Assembly: GCA_034435395.1 (NCBI GenBank) | Contig: DAOTXK010000180.1 | Location: 1-7,194, forward strand | Origin: DAOTXK01 sp034435395 | Lineage (GTDB): Bacteria > Chloroflexota > Anaerolineae > Aggregatilineales > Ch27 | DNA: 7,194 nucleotides | Direction: 5' to 3' | In this document: in pieces, positions 1 to 5,206 of the stretch | How positions within the stretch are numbered: position 1 is the stretch's first letter | Layout: every line of letters begins with the position of its first letter | Notes under the pieces: generated by a model | The model's input: the letters and a program-made list of their open reading frames with translations, nothing else | Databases searched by the model: none | Told to the model about the DNA's origin: nothing | Translations under genes and position numbers: made by a program

Positions 1-1956
1 ACCCCCGTGGGGCCGCCCCAACGAGATCGGGCGCGACAGAACCTCGCCCAGCTGGGTGAGGACGGGGATGCCGGAAGCCGCCAGGCCCGGCGCGAGGCCG
101 GTCAGATCGATGGCCGGGTAGGGGATGCTGACGATGCCCTGTGCGCCGCCAAGGTATGGCTTAAACACGTCGGAGAGCGCCACCAGCCGGATGATCTCCC
201 CAAAGCCCAGGGTGACGATAGCCAGGTAGTCGCCGCGCAGCCGCAGCACGGGGATGCCCAGCAGCACCCCGGCCAGGCCGCTGACGACCACGGCGGCAAT
301 CCATCCCACCCAGAAAGACGACACATGGCACCACGCGGCCTGTTCGACCGCATTAAACGTGCGCGCGGGCCAGGCGATGCCCGGCGTAAAGGGAGCGCTG
401 GCCCGCAGACCGCCCTCGTCGCTCAGGTAAGGGCTGAGGACCGCCTGCTGGCCGACCACGGCGGTGACTTCCCCGGCCTGCAGGGCTTCCATCGCCTGCT
501 CCAGGCGCGCAAACCGGACGACCTCGGCCCGGGGGATGACGGTCGCCGCATGGACGGCAGTGGTGTCCTGCACCACACCAACCGGCTCACCGCTCAACAA
601 CTGATACCCGTCCTCAAGCGCGCCCTGGTCGGCCATCGCCTGCTGAACCACGATGACGTTGTCGCCCGGCGGCGGGCAGGTGATGATGTTGGGGGTGGTC
701 AACACGCCGGTGGTATAAGCGCCGATGGTGAAGAAGGCCACATATCCCAGGTCCAGCAATCCGGCGTAGCCCACCACGATGTTCAGCCCCAGGCCCATCA
801 TCACGTACAGGCCAACCAGATCGATGACATTGTTGATGTACCCGGTCAGCAGTTGCGGGATGACCAGGGCGAAGGCCAGCCCGGCAGCGCCGATCATGAT
901 CTGACTGGTGCTCCGCTGTCGGCGGTTGAACCGTTCGAACAGGGCATGTGACTGGGGAGCCGTCCGGGTTATGATGATCTGGGCGGCGGCCATGATGGCT
1001 GTGATGGCGATGGCGGCGACCAGGGTCATCTCGCCTGCGCTGTAGAGGACGCCAAGGGTCAACAGCGATACCAGGATGGTGAGGCCGATTCGGTGGGCGG
1101 CATGAGAGGTGCTGCTTAAGGCGGCACCCACGGCAGCCAGCGCCCCACCCACGACCACCAGCAGGGCCGTCACCCCCACGGCGCTCCTGCCCAGCAGGAA
1201 CGACGACAGGATCGGCGGTGGGGGGCTGCCCAGCCAGGACGGGACCGTCTCACTGGTGGCCCCGGTGACGAACAGCAGGAGAGCCAGCAGCAGCCCCAGC
1301 GCCGCGCCAGCCAGGGCTGATTCCGCCGCCCGTGTGGCCAGCCGGTCCCGCTGACGCCACAGGGCCAGCCCGAACCCGCCTCCGACCAGGATCACCACGC
1401 CCAACGCATCGGGCAGGGAGATGATACGGTTGATCTGATCCTGGAGCATGCCCAGGACAAAGGTGATGGTGATGCTGAGCAACACGATGCTGCGCACCCG
1501 ACCCGGGAGTAAGGTGATAAGCGCTCCCACTGCCCCTATGGCTCCGCCGATGACCAGCAACAGCAGATAGCCAAGCGCCGTTATTTCCTGTTCAAACGAG
1601 AGCAGGGCGACCAGTTGTTCGTTGACATTGGGGAACACGATCGTCATGTTGATGGCGGCAGCCGCGGCGTTGATTTGCGTCGCCAGGAAAACTGCCGCGA
1701 CCATGATCAGCACCAGCACGGCGGTGGCCACCGCGCCATTGACCGCCAGACTGAGCGGCCCGGACGCTGGGGCGCGTCTGGCGGCGTAGAATCCTGCCAC
1801 CAGGAACACGCCCAGGAGGAGGGCCGTGCTGAGGGTGAGGGCGTCGGCGATGACGTAGCGTTCCGTAAACACATTCAGCATGCCGATCACGGCGACGAAG
1901 GCCATTCCCAGACCGATGAACAGGCCGCTGCGGATGGAAGCACGGGAGATAGTCAT
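1..1956 (-). CDS. livM: LivM-type ABC permease with long N-terminal membrane extension and inserted loop domain (3' end outside window)
   Basis: Second membrane subunit of the importer. The frame is open for 652 codons from ATG 1956 to the left edge; a directly adjacent in-frame GTG at 1959 could also start it, and no strong ribosome site is visible, consistent with coupling to livH. Residues 1-350 hold about ten hydrophobic segments, for example 10-30, 70-92, 126-150, 213-231, 258-280 and 309-330, that canonical LivM (about 300-425 residues) lacks or has in shorter form. The LivM core starts near 353: LYVMMGLGLNIVVGYAGLLDLGYVAFFTIGAYT (383-415), then LLGIPVLRLRGDYLAIVTLGFGEIIRLV (565-592) and LGGAQGIVSIP (602-612). 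Between them, about residues 422-545 form an inserted polar domain where the family usually has a short loop. About 150 more core residues would be expected beyond the window. ATPase genes should follow. Confidence 0.93.
   Translation of the reverse strand, partial: MTISRASIRSGLFIGLGMAFVAVIGMLNVFTERYVIADALTLSTALLLGVFLVAGFYAARRAPASGPLSLAVNGAVATAVLVLIMVAAVFLATQINAAAAAINMTIVFPNVNEQLVALLSFEQEITALGYLLLLVIGGAIGAVGALITLLPGRVRSIVLLSITITFVLGMLQDQINRIISLPDALGVVILVGGGFGLALWRQRDRLATRAAESALAGAALGLLLALLLFVTGATSETVPSWLGSPPPPILSSFLLGRSAVGVTALLVVVGGALAAVGAALSSTSHAAHRIGLTILVSLLTLGVLYSAGEMTLVAAIAITAIMAAAQIIITRTAPQSHALFERFNRRQRSTSQIMIGAAGLAFALVIPQLLTGYINNVIDLVGLYVMMGLGLNIVVGYAGLLDLGYVAFFTIGAYTTGVLTTPNIITCPPPGDNVIVVQQAMADQGALEDGYQLLSGEPVGVVQDTTAVHAATVIPRAEVVRFARLEQAMEALQAGEVTAVVGQQAVLSPYLSDEGGLRASAPFTPGIAWPARTFNAVEQAAWCHVSSFWVGWIAAVVVSGLAGVLLGIPVLRLRGDYLAIVTLGFGEIIRLVALSDVFKPYLGGAQGIVSIPYPAIDLTGLAPGLAASGIPVLTQLGEVLSRPISLGRPHGG
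322..693 (-). other. Insert in LivM resembling one lobe of a family 3 solute-binding protein
   Basis: This codes for residues 422-545 of the LivM-type protein. It is polar and lies in an external loop, because the next helix ends at the positively charged LRLRGDY on the inner side. The middle part reads like lobe 2 of HisJ/GlnH-type binding proteins: GEPVGVVQDTT (456-466), AEVVRF (477-482), then AMEALQAGEVTAVVGQQAVL (488-507), followed by APFTPGIA (521-528). The family pattern in those places is GKxVGVxxGTT, then AVxF, then a helix with ALxxGxVDAVVxD. The domain is bracketed by Cys427 and Cys543, the only cysteines visible in the protein. Resemblance is by eye, not by a search; a plain long loop is the alternative. 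Confidence 0.5.
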
Positions 1957-1960
1957 CACG

Positions 1961-3157
1961 CTATGCTTTCTTTTCGCTGAGGACTTCACCCAGGATGCCG
2001 CTGGGCCGGAAGATGAGCACCAGGACCAGCATGCCAAAGGCAATCACGTCCTTGAGCTGGGTAGGGATGTCCAGCAAGGACGGGGCGACCGATTCAATGA
2101 TACCCAGGAAAAAGCCGCCCACCGCCGCGCCCGGTATATTGCCGATGCCGCCCAGCACGGCGGCGGTGAACGCTTTCAGGCCGGGGAGGAAGCCCATCAT
2201 GTGGGTGACCTGTCGGTTATATAGGGCGAAGAGCACGCCTGCTGCCCCGGCCAGTATGGCCCCCAGGACAAAGGTGGAGACGATCACGCCATCGACATTG
2301 ATGCCCATCAGCGCTGCCGTGTTTTTGTCCTCGGCGACGGCGCGCATGGCCTTGCCGGTTTTGGTGCGCTGCACAAAGAACCACAGCCCCAGCATCATGG
2401 CGATAGCGGTGATAAAGACCAGGAAATAAATCGGTCGGAAGACGATCTCGATGCCCGCCAGCTCAACCGGGTACCGCCCGCTGACCAGGTCCAGCCCCAG
2501 GCAAGTCTCGACTCCCTCGACCGCCGCGCATTCCACGTTGAAGATTTGGGGCAGGATGTAAAAGTGGACGTTGGGGTAAACTTTGGGGCTGGAACCGAAC
2601 AGGCCGCGGAATGCCTGCTGCAAGAAGATGCTGGCCCCGATGGCCGTGATCAGGGGGACCAGGCGGGGGGCCTTACGCAGGGGACGGTAAGCTATTCGTT
2701 CCAGACCAATGGCGATGGTCACCGAGGTGGCAATGGCGACGGCAAAGACGGCGATCAGGGCGATCAGCGGGTTTTGGTCCAGGAAGCTGATTTCATTTTC
2801 GGGATCGACAAAAATTTTGCTCAAGGCGTCGATCACGAAAAAACCGACATAAGTCCCGCCCATAAAGACCTCGCCATGGGCGAAGTTAATCATAAAGAGG
2901 ATGCCGTAGACCAGCGTATAGCCGAGCGCGATCAGCGCATAGACGCTGCCCTGGGCGAGGCCGAAGATCAGCTGGCGGACAAAGGTTTCCAACGTGTAAT
3001 TGCCGGCGGCGATGGTCTTACCTGCCTGGTAGATGATCACGGCCAGCACGATGATGCCCACCATGGTGAGCGGACTGCGCACTGTGCTCGTAGCCAGGCG
3101 TTCCAGCAGTTCGCTGCCGGTATTTCGCGCGCGTGCGCCGACACTTGGTGAGGCCAT
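1961..3157 (-). CDS. livH: LivH-type ABC permease
   Basis: One of the two membrane subunits of the importer, pairing with the LivM-type protein encoded next. At 398 residues it is about 100 longer than E. coli LivH. Residues 1-55 are an N-terminal extension with one extra hydrophobic segment (31-43). The family core starts near 60: GLAQGSVYALIALGYTLVYG (66-85), the signature NFAHGEVFMGG (91-101), ERIAYRPLR (153-161), the ATPase-docking EAA-like loop RTKTGKAMRAVAEDKNTAALMG (264-285) and LGGIGNIPGAAVGG (335-348). A long external loop (about 188-240) carries the only two cysteines, 210 and 219. AGAGGAG lies seven bases before the ATG at 3157. Only four bases separate its stop from the next ATG, so translation is probably coupled. 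Substrate unknown. Confidence 0.94.
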   Translation of the reverse strand: MASPSVGARARNTGSELLERLATSTVRSPLTMVGIIVLAVIIYQAGKTIAAGNYTLETFVRQLIFGLAQGSVYALIALGYTLVYGILFMINFAHGEVFMGGTYVGFFVIDALSKIFVDPENEISFLDQNPLIALIAVFAVAIATSVTIAIGLERIAYRPLRKAPRLVPLITAIGASIFLQQAFRGLFGSSPKVYPNVHFYILPQIFNVECAAVEGVETCLGLDLVSGRYPVELAGIEIVFRPIYFLVFITAIAMMLGLWFFVQRTKTGKAMRAVAEDKNTAALMGINVDGVIVSTFVLGAILAGAAGVLFALYNRQVTHMMGFLPGLKAFTAAVLGGIGNIPGAAVGGFFLGIIESVAPSLLDIPTQLKDVIAFGMLVLVLIFRPSGILGEVLSEKKA

Positions 3158-3195
3158 TAGCGGCTCCTCTTACCTGCCAGGGGAGTAGGTTCCAT

Positions 3196-3234
3196 AAAGA
3201 AAAGGCAGGGGAGGGAAGGTCTCCCTCCTCTGCC
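3196..3234 (-). terminator. Intra-operon terminator/attenuator between binding-protein and permease genes
   Basis: On the minus strand a 13-bp stem (3234-3222 with 3216-3204, one A-C mismatch) closes a 5-base loop and is followed by TTTTCTTT (3203-3196). It lies 18 bases after the binding-protein stop and about 40 bases before the livH start. Such a partial terminator or stabilising 3' stem is common in importer operons, where binding protein is needed in excess of membrane subunits. That reading is inference; the structure itself is clear. Confidence 0.75.
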
Positions 3235-3251
3235 AAACGCATGAGCGGATT

Positions 3252-4451
3252 TTACCTCGCCACCCCCATGGAGACCCACTGGCCATTCTGGACCTGATAG
3301 ACATCGATGATAGCGCCGCCGCACTCGCCGAATTCATCGCAGGTGAGGAGGCCGGTGAGGCCGGGGTAGTTGGCGGTGGCGCGGATGGCTTCCGCGAGGG
3401 CCTGGCGGTTGATGACCAGGTTGCCGGCGGCGTCCAGCTGGCCGACCTGCTCGATGGCGGCGAGGATGACGCCGTAGGCGTCGTAGGCCTGGCCGTGGAA
3501 GGGGGCGATGGGGGCTTCGCCGTAGGTTTCCTGGTAGCGGGCGAGGAAGGCCATCATGGCATCGCTGCTGACGGGGACGGGGGCGGAGGCGTAGACGCCC
3601 TCAGCCGCTTCGCCAGCCAGGTCGATGGTTTCGGGGGTCTGGAGGCCGTCGGCGCTCATGAAGGGGATGTCCTCCAGGCCGACGTCGGCGCGCTGCTCGA
3701 TCAGGCGGGCCCCCTCGGCGGGGAAGCCGACGAAGTAGAGCAGTTCGGGGTCCGCCTGAGCGATGTTCTCCAGGACGGCGCGGAAGTCGGTCTCGCCGAC
3801 GTTGATGGCCTGGGCGGAGACGACGGTGCCGCCGAGGGCTTCGAAGGCCTCGGTGGTGTTGACGACCAGACCCTCACCGTAGGGGCTGCCGTCATGGATG
3901 GTGGCGATGCGGCGGACACCGAGGGTGTTGTAGATGAAGTCGGCGGCCACCGGTCCCTGGATGGCGTCGGTGGAGACGACGCGGTTGAAGGCCAGGGAGC
4001 CATCTTCGGTCAGGGTGGCGGCGGTGCAGGAGGGGCTGACCATGGTCAGGCCGGCTTCCTCGTAGACGCTCTTGGCGGCGGTGCAGGAGGACGAGCACAT
4101 GCTGCCGATGACGGCGACAATGCTCTCATCGCTGGCGAAGCGGTTAGCCACGGTCTGGCCGCCCTCCGCCGAGCACAGGTCGTCCTGCGGGTCAATCTCC
4201 ACCCTGAACTCCGCCCCGCCCACGGTGACGGTCGGCTGGTCAGCCTGCGCCAGTTCCACCCCGCGCAACTCGTCTACCCCCAGCGGCTCGATACCTTCCC
4301 CTGACAGCCCGGCCGCAAACCCGATCCGCACCGGCTGGCCGGGGGCGATGACGACCTGTTCGTCACCCTGGCCCAGGGCAGGTAGCGTGCTGCTCGACAG
4401 CGTCAACAAAAGCAAGATGATGAACGCATACAAAAAGGTTCGGCGTTTCAT
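3252..4451 (-). CDS. ABC importer solute-binding protein, type 1 fold (LivJ/LivK-like)
   Basis: This is the extracytoplasmic receptor that catches a branched-chain or other amino acid (or an amide-type compound) and delivers it to the two permeases encoded next. The 399 residues begin with an export signal: MKRR, a hydrophobic core FLYAFIILLLLTL and a likely signal peptidase I site after ALG (residues 25-27). The mature part fits the Peripla_BP_6 family: VRIGFAAGLSG at 41, DPQDDLCS with gap at 87-94, GSMCSSSCTAA at 117-126, MVSPSCTAATL at 137-147, HDGSPYGEGL at 186-195, and DGLQTPET at 268-275. There is no lipobox cysteine, unlike most binding proteins of one-membrane bacteria. Six cysteines (93, 119, 123, 142, 371, 377) could form disulfides. 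The ATG at 4451 is preceded by AAGGGAGAG at a good distance. Substrate cannot be fixed from sequence. Confidence 0.92.
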   Translation of the reverse strand: MKRRTFLYAFIILLLLTLSSSTLPALGQGDEQVVIAPGQPVRIGFAAGLSGEGIEPLGVDELRGVELAQADQPTVTVGGAEFRVEIDPQDDLCSAEGGQTVANRFASDESIVAVIGSMCSSSCTAAKSVYEEAGLTMVSPSCTAATLTEDGSLAFNRVVSTDAIQGPVAADFIYNTLGVRRIATIHDGSPYGEGLVVNTTEAFEALGGTVVSAQAINVGETDFRAVLENIAQADPELLYFVGFPAEGARLIEQRADVGLEDIPFMSADGLQTPETIDLAGEAAEGVYASAPVPVSSDAMMAFLARYQETYGEAPIAPFHGQAYDAYGVILAAIEQVGQLDAAGNLVINRQALAEAIRATANYPGLTGLLTCDEFGECGGAIIDVYQVQNGQWVSMGVAR

Positions 4452-4514
4452 GGCTTCTCTCCCTTTTGGTAAATGACGTTGTTTTTTCGTGCGATGGATA
4501 CGCCTCCACGGATA

Positions 4515-4542
4515 CGAATAAGGGGCGACCCATGCGTGGCAA
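4515..4542 (-). promoter_or_regulatory. Weak alternative promoter close to the binding-protein gene
   Basis: TTGCCA (4542-4537) is followed after 16 bases by TATTCG (4520-4515), which matches only TAT of the -10 consensus. If used, the leader would be about 55 bases. As at the main promoter, the -35 is followed by CGCAT, a half of the palindrome. A 7-base direct repeat GGATACG (4496-4502 and 4510-4516, plus strand) overlaps and follows the -10. Confidence 0.25.
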
Positions 4543-4769
4543 TCGATCCCCGGTGTTGCGGCTGTTATTGATCAACTGTCTTCGCACGGTCACCAGGTCG
4601 GCAAGAAGCCACCGCTCCACGACTCACCCGGCAGCTTCTCCTTCTCACAACCGCTGCGGCTTCCCCCTTGCCGCGACTTCTTCGTCGGTTTCTGGCATTG
4701 CCTGTTAAGCGGCCCCGGCGGCCAGGGATAGTGATACGGTCATGCCGGGGGACGGCGACCGTGTGGCCC

Positions 4770-4806
4770 GCCGGGCGATCACCTCCTCGCTCATCGCGCG
4801 CCCGGC
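4770..4806 (-). other. Leader hairpin presenting an 11-base complement of the 16S rRNA tail
   Basis: GCCGGGCG (4806-4799) and CGCCCGGC (4777-4770) form an 8-bp GC stem. The sequence AGGAGGTGATC (4787-4777), the exact complement of the usual 16S rRNA 3' end GATCACCTCCT, lies mostly in the loop. No ATG, GTG or TTG follows at a normal 5-9 base distance. It is therefore not a plain ribosome binding site; a ribosome standby or pausing site is possible, as is chance. Confidence 0.35.
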
Positions 4807-4828
4807 CATTCCAGCATCCGAGCGCAAT

Positions 4829-4839
4829 ATGCGGCGCAT
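4829..4839. promoter_or_regulatory. Second copy of the palindrome core (operator O2) in the leader
   Basis: ATGCG-G-CGCAT repeats the core of the O1 palindrome (ATGCG-N-CGCAT), differing only at the central base. The centres (4834 and 4966) are 132 bases apart, a distance that would suit DNA looping between two repressor dimers. It lies about 110 bases into the predicted transcript. It can also fold as a small RNA hairpin, so an RNA role is an alternative. Confidence 0.4.
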
Positions 4840-4843
4840 CGAC

Positions 4844-4879
4844 TCAGGCTCCCGCGAGCGGCTGAAAGACTGGGAACAT
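4844..4879 (-). CDS. Possible 11-residue leader peptide upstream of the liv operon
   Basis: The frame encodes MFPVFQPLAGA and stops at TGA. Its ATG is five bases after a GGGGGAG ribosome site (4891-4885), which is better than for any other short frame in the leader. It starts about 65 bases after the predicted transcription start. There is no run of one regulatory codon, so it does not look like a classical amino-acid attenuator; its role could be to open or close the surrounding hairpins. It may be chance, as purine-rich tracts are common in GC-rich leaders. Confidence 0.3.
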   Translation of the reverse strand: MFPVFQPLAGA

Positions 4880-4922
4880 GGCCTCTCCCCCGGTGGGGCC
4901 TCCCAGACACGGTACCACTGGG
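4870..4922 (-). ncRNA. Leader RNA switch candidate with mutually exclusive hairpins
   Basis: On the transcript, CCCAG (4922-4918) can pair with CTGGG (4906-4902), or the same CTGGGA (4906-4901) can pair with TCCCAG (4875-4870). The two pairings exclude each other. The second hairpin encloses GGCCCC-ACCG-GGGG, which masks the purine-rich ribosome site of the small leader ORF, and its 3' arm is inside that ORF, so translation would open it. This is the layout of an attenuation or ligand-switch leader. I cannot match it to a named riboswitch class. Confidence 0.35.
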
Positions 4923-4949
4923 TTGTGGGTAGACTCGGTAATGCCGGAT

Positions 4950-4977
4950 ATCATAACACAATGCGACGCATTGGCAA
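4950..4977 (-). promoter_or_regulatory. Sigma-70-like promoter of the liv importer operon
   Basis: The minus strand reads TTGCCA (4977-4972, five of six to TTGACA), a 16-base spacer, and TATGAT (4955-4950, five of six to TATAAT). It is the best promoter match I found in the intergenic region. Transcription would begin near 4943 and give a leader of about 490 bases before the binding-protein ATG at 4451. The spacer is almost wholly occupied by a perfect palindrome. Confidence 0.6.
4959..4973. promoter_or_regulatory. Perfect 15-base palindrome (operator O1) between -35 and -10
   Basis: CAATGCG-A-CGCATTG is a 7-1-7 palindrome located inside the promoter spacer and touching the last bases of the -35. 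A protein bound here would block RNA polymerase, so a repressor site is the natural reading. The spacer is 16 bases, not the 19-20 used by MerR-type activators. I do not recognise the motif as a known consensus. Confidence 0.55.
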
Positions 4978-4978
4978 G

Positions 4979-5009
4979 CAAAATGTAACTCACTCCCTAA
5001 ACAAAATGT
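4979..5009 (-). repeat. Tandem 8-base direct repeat just upstream of the liv -35
   Basis: CAAAATGT occurs at 4979-4986 and 5002-5009 on the plus strand (ACATTTTG on the transcribed side), 23 bases apart. With three flanking bases it becomes AARCAAAATGT. The 23-base period puts both copies on nearly the same helix face, centred near -39 and -62 relative to the predicted start. That is where an activator dimer or an UP-like element would sit. Which protein binds is unknown. Confidence 0.4.
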
Positions 5010-5074
5010 GTCCTGAGGGAAACCGGCCGGGCCGTCCGGTTGGGAGCAGAACGGAGAAAAATTATCCGATTTTT

Positions 5075-5100
5075 GGGGGGCAGGGCGGGGGGAAGGAGGG
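5075..5100 (+). other. G-quadruplex-type G-tract cluster beside the glnA hairpin
   Basis: Four G tracts (G6, G3, G6, G3) are separated by 2, 1 and 5 bases, which satisfies the usual four-tract G-quadruplex pattern on the plus strand. This is the template strand for the minus-strand genes, so an RNA copy would be C-rich. The fourth tract overlaps the hairpin stem at 5094-5105, so the two structures would compete in DNA. Function is not shown by sequence. Confidence 0.4.
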
Positions 5101-5126
5101 CTGATCGAACAGCTATCAGCCCTCCT
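5094..5126 (-). terminator. Perfect 12-bp hairpin downstream of glnA
   Basis: AGGAGGGCTGAT and ATCAGCCCTCCT form a perfect 12-bp stem with a 9-base loop, 81 bases after the glnA stop. On the minus strand no U tract follows; instead there is a long C-rich run (5093-5075) and then an A-rich stretch. It is probably the glnA 3' end, either as a mRNA-stabilising stem with factor-dependent termination in the C-rich part, or as a non-canonical terminator. Plus-strand use is unlikely because there is no T tract on that side and no plus-strand gene. Confidence 0.6.
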
Positions 5127-5206
5127 GATGGGGCAGCGATCACAGGGATTGGACGGTAGGCGGTGGGATGTCCCCGACATGCATCCTCCCTGGCAGAGAG
5201 GGACTT

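Larger units (their letters stand above)
4452..5206 (-). other. 755-base intergenic region: glnA 3' end, liv promoter and long structured leader
   Basis: No conserved protein gene is seen on either strand here. From right to left it holds the glnA 3' hairpin, an AT-rich small inverted repeat (AAAAAT/ATTTTT, 5057-5074), a 6-bp GC hairpin (5021-5041), a tandem 8-base repeat, the liv promoter with its palindrome, and then about 490 bases of leader before the binding-protein start. The first 180 bases of the leader are dense in inverted repeats. The part at 4543-4704 shows only short open frames and no clear element. Short frames such as 4705-4794 (29 codons) lack a ribosome site. Confidence 0.6.

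Noticed and set aside
7..951. Plus-strand 314-codon frame opposite livM
   Set aside because: Low-complexity Asp/Gly/His/Gln shadow; the minus frame here carries conserved LivM motifs and stays open to the window edge.
3495..4304. Long plus-strand frame opposite the binding-protein gene
   Set aside because: Gly/Asp/Val-rich shadow of a GC-rich gene; the minus strand has a clear family protein with signal peptide and ribosome site.
4363..4620. Minus-strand 85-codon frame overlapping the binding-protein start
   Set aside because: It has a poor start context and its last third is an out-of-frame reading of the signal-peptide region.
4705..4794. 29-codon minus-strand frame containing the 16S-complementary sequence
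   Set aside because: No ribosome site in front of its ATG; the strong purine tract is inside the frame, so I treat it as unproven.
4908..4922. T-box-like core TGGTACCG in the liv leader
   Set aside because: The TGGNACC core and about ten of fourteen consensus positions match, but the predicted transcript start is only some 25 bases upstream, leaving no room for stem I and a specifier loop, and no terminator follows it. GGTACC is also a simple palindrome.
4742..5104. Plus-strand 120-codon open frame in the intergenic region
   Set aside because: It has no ribosome site, no recognisable domain, and runs across the liv promoter, operator and the G-rich block.
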